From NCBI RefSeq assembly GCF_000165425.1, contig NW_001799211.1, positions 372,001-436,000 of the forward strand: a stretch of 64,000 bases of DNA. Direction: 5' to 3'. The notes under the pieces are model-generated. The model ran no database searches, was not told where the DNA came from, and was given only the letters and a program-made list of their open reading frames with translations. The translations under genes were made by a program, and so were the position numbers. The stretch is from Paramecium tetraurelia (Eukaryota > Ciliophora > Oligohymenophorea > Peniculida > Parameciidae). The first letter of the stretch is position 1, and the number at the start of each line of letters is the position of its first letter. Positions 49,542-60,835 of the stretch are shown here, piece by piece.

Positions 49542-50847
49542 TCAATCAAATTTATGTTCAATCAAATCAAGTAATCTAAGTTTGTTTTTATTAAATAGCC
49601 TAAGATCATCTTAATCAGCTGCTTCCATTAAATACGTTGCCAAATATTTGAGTTCCTAATCGTTTTTATCATCATGCCATTCTAATATGGGTATCCCATT
49701 CTCAATCTAAAATCCAAACGAATGAGCAAGATTGTCAACAATAAGCATATTCTTAATTTGCTTATTTGCTATAATCCTAAGATCCTTAATGTAGAACCCA
49801 TTTTTAGTTTCTAGACAATTCTATCTTGACAAAATGCCTGAAATCCATTAGCCTTTAGGATCCAAGTACTTGACAATGGTGTTAGCATAAGCACTCGATG
49901 AAGCAGTATAGACATAGATTGTATACAGTAAACTCATTTATTATAAAAACCATTAACAAAATGGACGAACATTTAAATATATCTACAAAAAATAGAAATG
50001 TTGAATTACTCTTGCTTCCTCCCCCTATTCACTGACTGCCAATATGCAAGTCTAAGACTTTTCTCTAGCTGAACAACTGTGAATTAAAGTTTCGTCCAAA
50101 TCTAAGAGCAGGGTTTTTGCTTTAGGAGTTCGAGCTTCTGGTAAAACTTGCATTTTAGTTTTAATAAAACTATTGCTAGGGCCCTTTAGACAACGAGTAG
50201 CATATATTAATCCTCTTTAAGTAAGTTGTAAGAACTTGTTGAATGCATGTTCCCCGATGGAGGGTCCATAGATTAGATGTCGAAAAGGGTGGTTGGAGAA
50301 TTTACATCGAGCATTCTATTTAGATTTTGACAATTCAATGTCAGAATTGACATTCCTCTGCAATTTGCTATGATTATGAGATATCTTACACTTGAAAAAC
50401 TTATTGGTTGTTAAACTCTTGCATCTTCTATTGGATTTTAGTTTCTTGGTATTTTACATTGTAGGGATCTTCATTGTTAGTTTGAGTTTTATAGGTATTG
50501 ACATCTTCTTCCCTGTCTTCTTCAGCACCTTCAACGTCACCTTCTATTCCTTTCATTAAATTCCTAAATTTTGACAGTTTTTAACCTACGATATATTTTT
50601 TTTTACTTGTTGGTCCTTATTTCGCATTCCTTGGGGAATCTTTATCTGAATCATCAGTTTAGTATCCAGTGAGGTTTTTACTAAAATGTGACATTTTACT
50701 AGGAGGTTTACTGAGTTATTTTAACTAGAAATCATCCTGCTAATTAGATTCAGACTATTCATCTTCTGAGTAAAACTGTTTATCATTATTTAAGTGCTAT
50801 AAATGTTAGGCCGAGGTACTGGCTCTAAATTTATATATATTATCCAT
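49542..50847 (-). CDS. FCP/SCP-like (CTD small phosphatase family) protein (414 aa)
   Basis: ATG 50847-50845, TGA 49544-49542; introns of 34 nt (starts GTG, ends CAG) and 27 nt. The N-terminal 200 residues are polar and low in complexity. The catalytic domain starts LLLDLDETLIHS, the DxDxT motif of the HAD phosphatase superfamily, with the first Asp as nucleophile. It continues with YLNVRPFCQWFLQQM, YVYTASSSAYANTIVKYLDP, YIKDLRIIA and MLIVDNLAHSF (the VDN acidic motif), then ILEWHDDKNDQELKYL. All catalytic Asp residues are kept. Members dephosphorylate phospho-Ser/Thr, classically of the RNA polymerase II C-terminal domain; the substrate here is open. Confidence 0.88.
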
Positions 50848-50863
50848 TTAATTAAATATTATA
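50848..50863. promoter_or_regulatory. 16-bp divergent intergenic region
   Basis: Only 16 bp of A/T separate the two start codons of the FCP/SCP gene (leftward) and the coiled-coil gene (rightward). If both starts are right, the promoter elements must lie within coding sequence. A downstream Met in either gene would widen the gap. Confidence 0.4.
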
Positions 50864-52175
50864 ATGGATTCTAAATTATTTGAAGAATTTGATTACTTGG
50901 ACAAAGATCAGAAAAATCAAATGCTAATCAATATGAAATCATATATTAATCAGTTGCAATCCTAGGTTTAAGAATTGGAGAGAAGTGCCATCGATATAAT
51001 CATAGAAAAGGATGAAAAGATTTTATAGTTAGAGACACTTCTAAATTAGCAATCGCCATCCAAACATTATAACAAAGATGAGGAAATCCTTCAATTGAAA
51101 GCGTATCATCTATTATTTTACACTAGCCATATAACCGAGCTCTACTAAAAGATTGACGTAGATTAAACCTAACATTATGAAGAATTATAAGAAATTGATA
51201 GAAAATGGAATTCATATTTATTAGAATAGATCCAATTAAGTAGTCAAGATGGGCAACAATAAAAAATTGAAATGTTAGAATCATTGCTTAACCTAGAAAA
51301 AAAGAATTAGAAGTATGATCAAGAAGTATACTTTAAGGTAAATTCTAGCTGAAAATCAAAGATAATCAAAATATGATAGACAAGAATACTATTAGCACTT
51401 TAATTAATAAAATTCAATAATTGTAGGATGAATCCTAGGAACTCAACTAATAATTGATCAAAATGCAAAGAGAAAATGATTAACAGCATGAACATTTTCA
51501 ATCCAATAAAAATGCCCTCGAAATCAAAATCAATGTATTTTATCTATCTTATCAAAGAAATTAAATATATTGCAGAATCAAAGGGAAAAACAAGTCATGA
51601 CTCTAAAGACACAGAATGCAAAGTTAATTTAAACTAATAAAGAATTATTAAACTAGATCAACGAATTAAGAGAATAACTAGAGAGATAGACTGAAATCAA
51701 GGATTAAAGACATTCAGAGAATTATCTTTTACAATAAACAGCTAATACAATCGATTAGATATAAAGAGAAGAAGTCAATATCACAGCATTTGAAATCTTT
51801 GAGGAAAGTTATGAAGAAAAGGATTAGATGACTAATTTGAGATAAATTTTAGATGAAAAATCAGAATAGATAGTTTAATATGAAGAATGTATTAGATAAT
51901 CTACAAAATAGATAAAAGAACAAAGAGCACAATTATAATTGTTATAATATTAGCTCAAATAAATAAGATAACAATAATTCAATCAAAAGAATCTCAAAGA
52001 ATATATATAGGCTTTGGAAAGTGATTTCTTAGTTTCCAAACAATTATTAGCAGAAAAAGCAGATCGTTATTAGGAATAGATGATATTATTGACTTAGGAG
52101 AATTTCAATCTCAAACAAAAAGTTAAATGCTTTTAATCCAGGTATCATAAGAAAATTAATAGAACTGTCGATTGA
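50864..52175 (+). CDS. Coiled-coil protein (421 aa)
   Basis: ATG 50864, TGA 52173-52175; two 23-nt introns (GTATACTT...TAG and GTATTTTA...AAG). Nearly the whole protein is heptad coil, rich in Gln, Glu, Lys and Leu (NQLQSQVQELERSAIDI; TKELLNQINELREQLERQ; LLQYQLKQIRQQQFNQKN), with no membrane span or signal. The length and unbroken coil suggest a fibre or centriole/basal-body type scaffold. Family not recognised. Confidence 0.75.
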
Positions 52176-52602
52176 TTTTAACATTGTATAATTTACTTTC
52201 TATATAAATTACAAAAATAAATTTAATATTAAAATTAATAAGAAAATTTATTATTTGAAAATAATCTTATTTTCAAATTCTACATTTTGACTTCTTGTTA
52301 ATTATATAACATTAGCTATACTGAAAATCAAAGTTCAATGCATCTAAAAGTTATCTTAGCTAATAGTTAAGATGAAGGATTTTCGCGCTTGAGTTAAGTT
52401 TAATTTCAGATTCAATCTCAAGATATCACAAAGCATTATTAAATTTAATTCATTCTTAATTCATTGTCTAATTAATTTTATAATTTGGTGTTTAGATGAT
52501 ATATTTTATGTTGATTGTTTACAAGATAATTATATTATAGGCTCTAATAAAAATACAAAACTAAATAACAAATTTATTAAAATACTTTTATTTTATAATT
52601 AA
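52176..52602. other. AT-rich gap, no gene seen
   Basis: No protein-like frame. This is the 5' flank of the phosphatase gene that starts at 52603. Confidence 0.4.
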
Positions 52603-53268
52603 ATGTAAAATCATTGTGACTTAATACTTAATGAAAGAGGAGTTTTATGGTTGGGAGATTGTGAATCAGCATTTAATGCAGTATAAAATTCATTAATTTT
52701 AGGAGTTCCTAAAAATTAAAGGAATCAGAACTGTTATAACCGTGGCAGCAGGATTAAAGTTAAAACTTGATGGGATAGTGCATCACATAATAGAGATACT
52801 TGATAGTGAAACAGCGAATATTTCACGATATTTTTAAATTGCTAATGAATGGATAGAAAGAGGACTTAACATTGGTGCTGTTTTAGGTAGTAGAAATAAA
52901 TTAAAAGAAGCGAAGTTCATTGCATGGCAGGCATCTCCCGTTCGGCTGCTATAGTAATTAGTTATCTGATTGAAAAGAAGAAGATGAGTTATAATTAAGC
53001 CTTGTCTTTTGTAAAATCTAAAAGACCCTAAATTAATCCAAATAAGGGTTTTAGCAACTAATTATAAGCATTTAGTGCAAAATTCTCTTAACCCCCATTG
53101 TGCAAAAACACAAGGACCAACAATTTCTAACAAAATCAAGAATACTATGAATGCAATCATTATTTTCCAATGAATCGGAAGGGATCAGCAAGAATCTTGC
53201 AACAAAATATGAACTTTTATAAATCAATAACTAAGTCTTTATCTTAGAGTAAGAATAGCAATAAATGA
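52603..53268 (+). CDS. Dual-specificity protein phosphatase (204 aa)
   Basis: ATG 52603, TGA 53266-53268; introns of 22 and 29 nt, the second splitting the codon just before the active site. The fold begins VLWLGDCESAF and EFLKIKGIRTVITVAAG. The catalytic Asp is probably in VHHIIEILDSETANI, and the P-loop is VHCMAGISRSAAIV, giving the HCxxGxxRS signature with Cys nucleophile and Arg intact. After the domain comes ALSFVKSKRPQINPNKGF, as in MAP-kinase-phosphatase-like enzymes, then a 70-residue polar tail. It would remove phosphate from Tyr and Thr/Ser residues; the substrate is unknown. Confidence 0.9.
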
Positions 53269-53622
53269 GTTTAATTTATTCATTTCACCTATCAAAAATG
53301 AATCTTTTTCATCTATTTATTTAAAACACTTATTTTAATATAACAATTTAGATGATCATAATTAAATTATACAATCAGAGGAGGAAGTGCTCTTTACTTA
53401 GAAGTTGATCGTGAATTATAGATTTTCACATAATCACACTTTTTTAATGGATTCTGAATTGTTAATTTTTTTTTTATACTATATATATATATAAAATCAT
53501 TTAACGAATAGCGTATAATTAGCTCCTAATGATACAATAAATAAATTAACAAGAGTCTAATTTCTATATAATAGTAAAGTATTGAGAATTTGGGGATAAT
53601 TTTTATCTTATAAATTAATTAA
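53269..53622. other. Spacer with an AT dinucleotide run
   Basis: No gene seen. A short (TA)n tract lies near 53480-53493. Confidence 0.4.
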
Positions 53623-54093
53623 ATGAGAAAATAATAATAAGAAGAATCAGAAGAAGACTAAGCATCTCTATTGCCAATAAAAAATCATATAAAACGAATT
53701 GAAGTAGATGTTTGATCTAGGTTAATTTTAGGAAATGTTAGTGCTATTAAATAATGATCTTGTCAATGATGCTAAGGATATTGATAAGAATAGGTAAGAT
53801 ATCCGGAGTTTAGGAGAAGCTCAAAATAAAGAAAGAACAGAATTGCATAACTCATTACTCGATCATTGTCATAAAATTGTAACTGATATGCGAGAATTAA
53901 ATCAACAATCAAAAAGTGAAACATATAATCTTAAACAATAAGTAATCAACTATATTATGCAAAGCTTTCATGCCTTAACCAAGATAAGATTAGATTATAA
54001 TAAAATTTAATTGTACTCGAAAATAAAGTAATAGAAACTGACAAGGACATCGGCTTTAAGCGTAGAAATTAATAATTAAATAAAAAAAAATGA
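53623..54093 (+). CDS. Small coiled-coil protein (139 aa)
   Basis: ATG 53623, TGA 54091-54093; introns of 28 and 23 nt. An acidic N-terminus (MRKQQQEESEEDQAS) is followed by helix throughout (LVNDAKDIDKNRQDIRSL; IVTDMRELNQQSKSETY; LIVLENKVIETDKDIGF). The layout recalls small coiled-coil subunits of multiprotein complexes, but no family is recognised. It ends 14 bp from the convergent kinase gene. Confidence 0.65.
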
Positions 54094-54107
54094 ATTAAGA
54101 GTTATAG

Positions 54108-55530
54108 TCATAGTTAATCAAAATGCTCTGAAGTTGTTCTCATTAACCCAACTTAAAATTCCCCTATTTCATCTTATTTCTATTGCTAATTGATCAACTC
54201 TTCTGAACTCCCCATTTCCTTAGAATGCCTGTCATATAGGTTGATAATCTGAATTAAATCTTGAGGGACATAATGAACATGAGTATCCCAAATATTCCAA
54301 CTCAATTTCAATGGACTAGACACTTTTTCTTCCTGTATAGGAACAATTAAAGGGTTATTGCTACGAGGTAGGTATTGCTTCTAAATTGATATTTATGATT
54401 ATTGTAAAATTCCATCACTTTTCCTTATATCCTAGATATCGCAATCATCAAAGCTTTTTGTTGACTTTTTTTATTATCTCTTTTGAAGCCAAGGATGCAA
54501 TGAAAAGTCTTTTATATTTTATTATATATAAACCTTCTGCTGACAGTCTTTTCTCCGGATCTTTCTTTAATAGTCTCTTTAATAGATCTTATTCTAGAGG
54601 ATTTAGCTTTTTAAAAGCCGATGTGTTTTTTACATTAATTTCTGAATCTCTTATCATCTCTATTGTATCCAGGACAGTTTCCTATTAAAATGGCAATTAT
54701 CCAACCAATAATTAATACAAAATAATGCCTATTGACCAGATATCAACTAAAATAGATATAATTTTACCTTTCTCATTATAACCACCACCTAGAAACTGTA
54801 TTTCGGGAGCTTAATAAAATAACGAACCAGTCCTTGTCCACATATCGATTTTTTTGGTGACCTTCCCTTTTACGAAAAACCTTTTAGAGACCCCAAAATC
54901 TATTAATTTCAATGTTAAATTATCTCCAATAAGAATATTATCTGGTTTTAAATCTCGATGACAAATTCCTCTTTAATGCAATTCTTTTATGGACTGAGCT
55001 AAATTTAAAGCAATTATTTGAATATCATCTACACTTAATTTTCCCATTCTCTGTTCTAAGCTCAAAAAAGGACAATATTCCATAACCAAGTGGTGTTCTT
55101 CCTTTTTAGAATTTATAAAAAGATCTAGTGCTTTAACTACACAATTCAGATCATTAAGTGTTCTATTTATGTGAAATGTCTCTCTGATCGTATTAATTAT
55201 TTCTGTATCTCCAGTTCTAAAGATCTTAACGGCATAGGTGGTTCTATCCTATATATCTATATTATTTTAATCTCGCTTGTAACATTTCTTTACAATTCCA
55301 TGTGCTCCTTCACCTAATGCTAAATATTCATATAACCGATCTGATGATGGACCATATTCATAAATATCACTAAAATGTCTAAATTGCTAATTTGTGCTTT
55401 TTGGTTGAGAATTTTTCATAGGAGGAGAAGAATTTTAGGGTGGAGGATTTTACTTCAAATTCCTTCTGCTTTTACTGAAAAGCGTATTCTTTAGAGAAGC
55501 TCTAATAGCCATCTGATTTTGCCGATTCAT
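54108..55530 (-). CDS. CaMK/CDPK-like Ser/Thr protein kinase (458 aa)
   Basis: ATG 55530-55528, TGA 54110-54108; introns of 21 and 25 nt (the second starts GTT). Residues 1-70 are basic and Ser/Pro-rich. Kinase motifs: [11 protein letters not shown] glycine loop, YAVKIF Lys, [13 protein letters not shown] hinge, [22 protein letters not shown] and APEIQFLGG, then [19 protein letters not shown] and a terminal LHPWL. All catalytic residues are present. The 110-residue C-terminal tail carries no EF hands, so it is not a full CDPK; a CaMK-type regulator or orphan kinase is likely. Confidence 0.88.
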
Positions 55531-55677
55531 TTAAAATATAAAAAAATTAAATATTTTCTTATGAAATCATTGATATCAACTGTTGAAATCAATTTGAAGG
55601 CAAAAAAAATAGATTTTCAGAATATTTCACAATCTCATAATTTTATAATATTAATTTTTCTGAATTTATTTCAATAA

Positions 55678-57121
55678 TCATTCTCTCTAGCCATTTTTTA
55701 ACATTTCTTCGTAATAAATAATATTGCTATAATTTATTTCATTAAAAATTGGTTATATCTTTTATTAATTACAAGTGTTTTTATAATCTTAGAAGGTATT
55801 AAATTCTTTCAAAAATTTATAGACCTCTTGTCTAAAGGTTAACAATGGACAGTTAATGATTTCAACATCGTCGCAATATTAATCAATCCTATATTATTAA
55901 ATTATATCAGAATATTTTTGGGTTATATTTGAAAACCTAGGCATTGGTTATGATTAGTTAAAAACTTAAATATTTTAGATCTATTTCTAATTTAATTAAT
56001 ACCTATTACTCATACTACTGAAATATTTAATTTGAAACTAATTAAGAGGGGATATTATTTTTAATAAATTAATTTTCTATAAGTTCAATGATTTCTTATT
56101 AGAATAAAACTATATATCCCTTCCATAGCATATCTTGATTTGTAAATCCCTTTAGTTACTTCAATATATCCTGACTAAAAAAGCTAATATATTTAGTTAA
56201 AAAACTGGAAATTGCCAGAGATTATTAATTTTTAAGGAATTATTGTAATAAATTTAACAGTTCAACAAAGTCATTTTCTTCATTCTATTAGCTTAATTCT
56301 CTAACATCAGTTGCAAGGCCTTGAATCTCACTTTCAGATACTCTTTAGGAATTTGAATTCATTAAAATTTAATAGAAGAGTAAACTAAATTTTTTCTAAT
56401 TACAATTACATACATAGTCATAAAATAGATTAAATTGTAAAATATAACATGCATTGGTTTTAGGTCCTAAAAATAAATTATGTATGCAAATTTTAAAATC
56501 ATCGAGTTTCATTTATAAATTATTGATTATTTTTAAATATTCTTCCATAAATTTCTTAAAACTAAATACTAAAGTGATTTCCTCTATATCTTTATGGTTT
56601 TATAAAAATCCCAAACCTTAATCCACTATGATGATACAATATTTCTTTAATTCGTATTTAATAATTTAAGGTTATATATCACTATTTATATTTTTAATTT
56701 GATCATATATTTATTTTTTCCTTTCGTATTCGGTTTCATTCAACAAAAAAAAAAGTTTTTACAAAACATTTTGATCTTCTAATATGCCATATGCTTTGGA
56801 AAAATAATCCTCCCCTTTAGCATAAAATTCTTCCACTCTACCTTATCCTCCCTTATGACCTCCCAACAAAAAGTATAAGATGCCACTTAATTAGAATTTT
56901 AAATTTAGTTATTTTTAAATTGGGCAAATATGGCATTGCTCATTCTCATGTATCATTTCTTCGAGATTACAAATGACAGTATGAGGACAGATAAATCCAG
57001 ATTAATAATCTGTAGTCCTCTTATTTATTTTTTTCACGAGTGAAATAAACATACGATATATTTGATCTATCTGTAATGTTTATACCTCATCGAAATCAAT
57101 TAATTTTTGCATTTTTTGCAT
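55678..57121 (-). CDS. Hypothetical protein with N-terminal Cys/His cluster (473 aa)
   Basis: ATG 57121-57119, TGA 55680-55678, one 22-nt intron near 56005. Near the N-terminus, FICPHTVICNLEEMIHE and NEQCHICPI supply Cys and His residues that could bind zinc. The rest is a long series of amphipathic helices (EEFYAKGEDYFSKAYGIL; ELLNLLQQFLKNQQ; LFQQEIIELIENQF) and ends YEEMLKNGQRE. No membrane span. The gene keeps one frame for over 1.1 kb, so it is real, but I recognise no family. Confidence 0.65.
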
Positions 57122-57890
57122 TTTTCAATATAAATTAATAGGAAATTTTATATTAAATAATAGAGGAAAATTTATAATCTTTTTGTTGTTTACATTCGTC
57201 TGAAGTGATCATTAAAATTATAAGTTGTTTCCATTTTGAAAACTTTTGAAAATCAAACTAATATCAAATTTTACTTATTCTATCTATATAGATGTATCCT
57301 TTATAGTATATGGTAAATATTTTCTATTAACTTTATTCGAAATGTAAAAGTTTGAATAATAAATTTATAGTGCAATCTATTATAAGTAGAAGTATTCAAT
57401 TTATTTCTTATTGAATATCAAGAAAAAAATTTTTTAAGTCAATTCAAATTGACTTAAAAAATTACTCTTCTTAATTATCCAACCTGTAAAAGAACTCAAG
57501 GAAGATGTTTTTTAAAAATAGAATGGTTTTGAGAATCAATACATTAAAGGATTTTATAAAATATTTATTGTTTATGAAAATGCCTGTTTAGTTATCAGTT
57601 AATAATTATACCTGAAATTAGTTGGTTTGATCGAAATCAAAGCGATCCCAAAGTCTTTTAATTGTACTCTCACAAGGCATTCTCCATGATATAAATTATG
57701 GATAATTTTGAGTTTTAGAATGACAATAAAATATATTGTTATTTATAGTAAAATTTCTACCATCTGCTTGAATCAAAATTTACTAATCAATACATTGATT
57801 TAATTATATTTAGATACAAAATTATTGATAAATTAGAACTCAACTAGTAATCAGGTAGCTAAATTTTTATATGTGATTGTGAATGATATT
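57122..57890. other. Gap with a perfect inverted repeat and a possible gene scrap
   Basis: It contains the hairpin at 57428-57463, listed separately. At about 57590-57690 (-) a short piece from an ATG reads STIKRLWDRFDFDQTNQF, which recalls an EF-hand helix-loop but lacks a continuing exon; it is probably a relic. Confidence 0.35.
57428..57463. repeat. Perfect 17-bp inverted repeat, 2-nt spacer
   Basis: Left arm AATTTTTTAAGTCAATT at 57428-57444 and its exact reverse complement at 57447-57463, separated by CA. As RNA it would form a 17-bp hairpin. It lies between two leftward genes, about 430 bp downstream of the one at 57891 and about 310 bp upstream of the other. Confidence 0.85.
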
Positions 57891-58139
57891 TCAATTTTTT
57901 TTATTCTAGGTATCCTTGATATATTTATTTTTCAAATGTGTTAAGGATACTGATGAACCCTTTGATGCAGCATCGAATACTCTGGTCCAATAATTAGGCT
58001 CATCGTCCTGCTTCATTTCGTTTTTGACTGGAACATAAATTTCTTTATGAAATATTTTGTGAGTTTCGTCATCCACATTGTAGGTTAAATAAAATCCTAC
58101 ACTCATCCCTGCTAATAAATTTAAAATTGAACTTGCCAT
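57891..58139 (-). CDS. Small membrane-anchored protein (82 aa)
   Basis: ATG 58139-58137, TGA 57893-57891, no intron. The N-terminus MASSILNLLAGMSVGFYLTY is one hydrophobic helix, followed by a polar domain with DDEPNYWTRVFDAASKGSSV and a basic end. It resembles small mitochondrial inner-membrane or ER-anchored subunits, but no family is certain. Its start faces the Dpy-30 gene start across only 24 bp. A longer leftward frame into 58331 is antisense to the Dpy-30 gene and is not used. Confidence 0.65.
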
Positions 58140-58163
58140 TAAAAATAATATATTATAATTAAT
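58140..58163. promoter_or_regulatory. 24-bp divergent intergenic region
   Basis: A/T-only stretch between the start codons of the small membrane protein (leftward) and the Dpy-30 protein (rightward). No defined element is recognised. Confidence 0.4.
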
Positions 58164-58537
58164 ATGAGCAATAAAAGATAAAGCAATGCATCTCAATAAT
58201 AACAACAATAAAAAAAACCTAATTTTAATGACTAGCCAACTGTAATTCCAACTAAAGATGATGATAAAAAGAGTATGAATGGTAGTTAAGTAAACGATTC
58301 TCATGATGGGAATTAATAATAATAATAACAATCAAAATTTGATCTTCCTTAAATCCCTAAATTTTAGAGTCTACCTTTAAGAGATTATTTTGATAATAAA
58401 TTAAGTGCTATACTGTTGGAAGGATTGAAGGAAATAGGAAGATAGAGGTAATATTTTTGAATTATGTAATATATAGACCTGAAAATCCAATTAGGTTTTT
58501 GGGAGAATATTTACTCGAGCAGGATAAATAAAAATGA
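58164..58537 (+). CDS. Dpy-30-domain protein (114 aa)
   Basis: ATG 58164, TGA 58535-58537, one 29-nt intron inside the motif. A Q/N-rich N-terminal half of about 65 residues leads to the C-terminal Dpy-30 motif: LRDYFDNKLSAILLEGLKEI then RPENPIRFLGEYLLEQ. This two-helix X-type bundle dimerises and docks an amphipathic helix of a partner. It occurs in Set1/MLL histone methyltransferase complexes and, in ciliated cells, in radial-spoke and other axonemal proteins. Either role is possible. Confidence 0.85.
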
Positions 58538-58589
58538 ATATTTATTAGAACAATGACTTTAAAATAATATAAAAAATATATTTGTGTTT

Positions 58590-59460
58590 TCACTTTTTTT
58601 TGCTTGTTTTTTTATTATCTTACTTCTATTATTCTTTAGGTTATTCTTTATTGACTTCATTTACTTTATTTTATTACTATTACTATTCTTGCGGCTTTTA
58701 TTATTCTGATTATTTTTATGATTATTAATCTTGTTGTTTCTATTATTATTCTTATTATTTTTATTAGTCCTTTTATTCTTCTAATTTTAATTCTTTTAAT
58801 ATAGATTGTTCATTCTAAATTTGTTGTTTCTTGGTATCTTTTTTTTAATTCTAAACTGCTCCCTTTTTATTAGTATTTTATTATTATTATTATTATTATT
58901 GTTGTTGCTGTTGTTGTTGTTGATTTTATTATTACTGTTAAGCATTCTGTTCCGACTCTTATTTCTATACTTTAACTTCTTATTTCGGGGGCGATGACTA
59001 TGGGTCTTATTTGTTTTTTTATCCTTTTGGTGGAGACTAATCAACTTTCTCAATTTATTAGTTTTTCAAATCCAAACTCTATTTATCTATACTCTGTCTT
59101 TGAACTGGCTCTTAAGAGATAGATTGATGATTTAATTCTCTCCTCTTTTATTCCTCTCTAAATGCCAATTCGTACTTTGAAATTTCTTCTTAATTCTTTT
59201 GTTCTTTGTCCTACATCTTTTTCACAAATTTTTCTTTTATGAATTTTAAATATACCATGTGCCTCTTTAGCTGCCTGCTGAGCTTTATTTTATATATTCT
59301 AATTTTTCAATTTTTTCTCATATTTCAAGATTGTCTGAGCAGAAAATTCGTAAACATTCCCAGTAGGCAAACCCTTCTTACATAGTTGCCTAAGCAAGTC
59401 TAAGTAATAAGAATATCTTACATTCATATGCTTCTTGCAAACCTGAAGCTTGGATTACAT
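58590..59460 (-). CDS. Gln-rich basic protein (282 aa)
   Basis: ATG 59460-59458, TGA 58592-58590, one 22-nt intron near 59250 (ends AAG). The N-terminal 110 residues are a basic helical domain (RYSYYLDLLRQLCKKG; ILKYEKKLKNQNIQNKAQQ; KFVKKMQDKEQKNQEE). The rest is low-complexity Q/K/S/P with a long poly-Gln tract, almost all written as TAA or CAA. It could be a nuclear or RNA-associated protein; no domain is recognised. A 258-nt standard-code frame on the same strand is a shadow in another phase. Confidence 0.72.
58878..58936 (-). repeat. TAA/CAA repeat coding poly-Gln
   Basis: A run of TTA, TTG and CTG triplets on the + strand. On the coding strand these are TAA, CAA and CAG, forming the Gln tract of the protein at 58590-59460. 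Confidence 0.8.
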
Positions 59461-60319
59461 TTTATTATTTCTCATTTTGTAATTATTTAGACATCTTATT
59501 ATTATTTAATATAACAAATTTTATTTTGAAATTATTTAATAAAACAATTAGCCACAGATGATTATTACCCTTTTACGAAAAAAGGGTATTATGAAATTCT
59601 AAAAAATGAAGAAATGAAATAAAAGAAATGACAACTGAAAATCAAAGTTTATTGCCACAAGAAAGCTAAATATATTTTTTTCTTACTTTTAGTCTCTTAC
59701 AGTACATTAAATAGTTTTTCCCATCTTTAAACTCCTTAATTTTATTCATTCTTATATTCAACTGCTGCTCAAAAGTTTTTTCAGCTAAATTTCTAAACTG
59801 AATATATGTAGTATTTTAATTATATATTCTATTTTTAAATCAAAAATTAATTCCATGTTATAAAGATTTAATTTACACTAATTTATGAATAGTCAATAAT
59901 TTCCTTTTGATTTATGCTCTTTTGTTTTTCTCTGAGGGATGCATTTTATTAATTTTAAATGAAGAAGATGGAATCTTTACAAAAATAAAATTCGTTCTTA
60001 GAAATTCCAAGGAAAATATTACAGGAAGTTTTAATTTCTTAAATTTCAGCAAACAGAAACTAAATTAGATATATGGCAAATAGATATTCATTCTTGACAG
60101 CTTCTTCTTACAAGTTGTGGTAGAATATCATATTTCATATGGTGAATACAATTATGAATATATTAAGTATATATGATTTTAGATTATTATATAACTATCA
60201 TTCTAATATTAATGATAGCATTGAAGTTTCAAAGCCATATAAAATCATCCCTCCATGATCTTTTAAGTATTCGTTTGTCTTCAAAATTCTCTATTATAGT
60301 TTTCGAATGTAGAGATTAA
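59461..60319. other. Gap with a short relic at 59642-59836 (-)
   Basis: The leftward frame at 59642-59836 reads QFRNLAEKTFEQQLNIRMNK and KIKEFKDGKNYLMYCKRLK, a 21-nt intron, and a stop after LSCGNKL. It looks like a genuine C-terminus but has no start. A 9-bp imperfect-loop hairpin (TACCCTTTT/AAAAGGGTA) is at 59566-59588. Nothing else is seen. Confidence 0.35.
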
Positions 60320-60610
60320 ATGATGACAATATTATTTAAAGAAGACCTTGTTTTGCAATGCTCTGAAGGTTCTTCTTCTACACTATCATCAAGGGATTAT
60401 TTTTTTAATCCACTCAAAGGATTCGAAAAGTAGTACTTTTAGTAAATAGCAAGTCGATTCATAAATATTAATTAATTAGTCTATAGAATCAAATTGGAAA
60501 ATTTAAATACTCAGGGTAATTATATGAACTTATAATTTGTTGCTAAAGGAAAATATTAATAATTAGAATTTCATTCAAAGTATTTGAATAGCAATCAATT
60601 AAATTACTGA
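60320..60610 (+). CDS. Possible small protein (96 aa)
   Basis: An uninterrupted frame runs from ATG 60320 to TGA 60608-60610. It contains VLQCSEGSSSTLSSRDYFF, FNPLKGFEKQYFQQ and NLQFVAKGKYQQLEFHSKY. The composition is protein-like, but a second protein-like frame overlaps its 3' part and leads into the next gene, so this could be a broken 5' part of that gene. No family recognised. Confidence 0.35.
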
Positions 60611-60835
60611 TTGAATAATTTATTAAAAAATACTATAAAATCAATAATTTTAAGTTAAATTTGTAACATCTCTTTTGAATCTAAAGCATTTAGTCCATTA
60701 AATATTTTAGGGATGATTCGTCAGTAAAATAGCCATGGCAAGTCTTTTTAAAGAGATTTAAGCATTAACCTAATATTTTTATTAAATTACAAGCTTAGTA
60801 AATTTTGGATTGAAATCTATTGATAAAGGTAAATT

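Noticed and set aside
57906..58331. Leftward 141-codon frame starting MLLLLLIPIM
   Set aside because: Its first two thirds are antisense to the Dpy-30 gene and encode Leu/Ile runs complementary to Gln/Asn codons. The real small gene starts at 58139.
58806..58997. Rightward 63-codon Leu-rich frame resembling membrane segments
   Set aside because: It is the complement of the poly-Gln tract of the leftward gene at 58590-59460.
59566..59588. Hairpin TACCCTTTT/AAAAGGGTA as telomere-like or terminator element
   Set aside because: Arms are only 9 bp, there is no repeated CCCCAA or CCCAAA unit, and eukaryotic genes here do not use such terminators.
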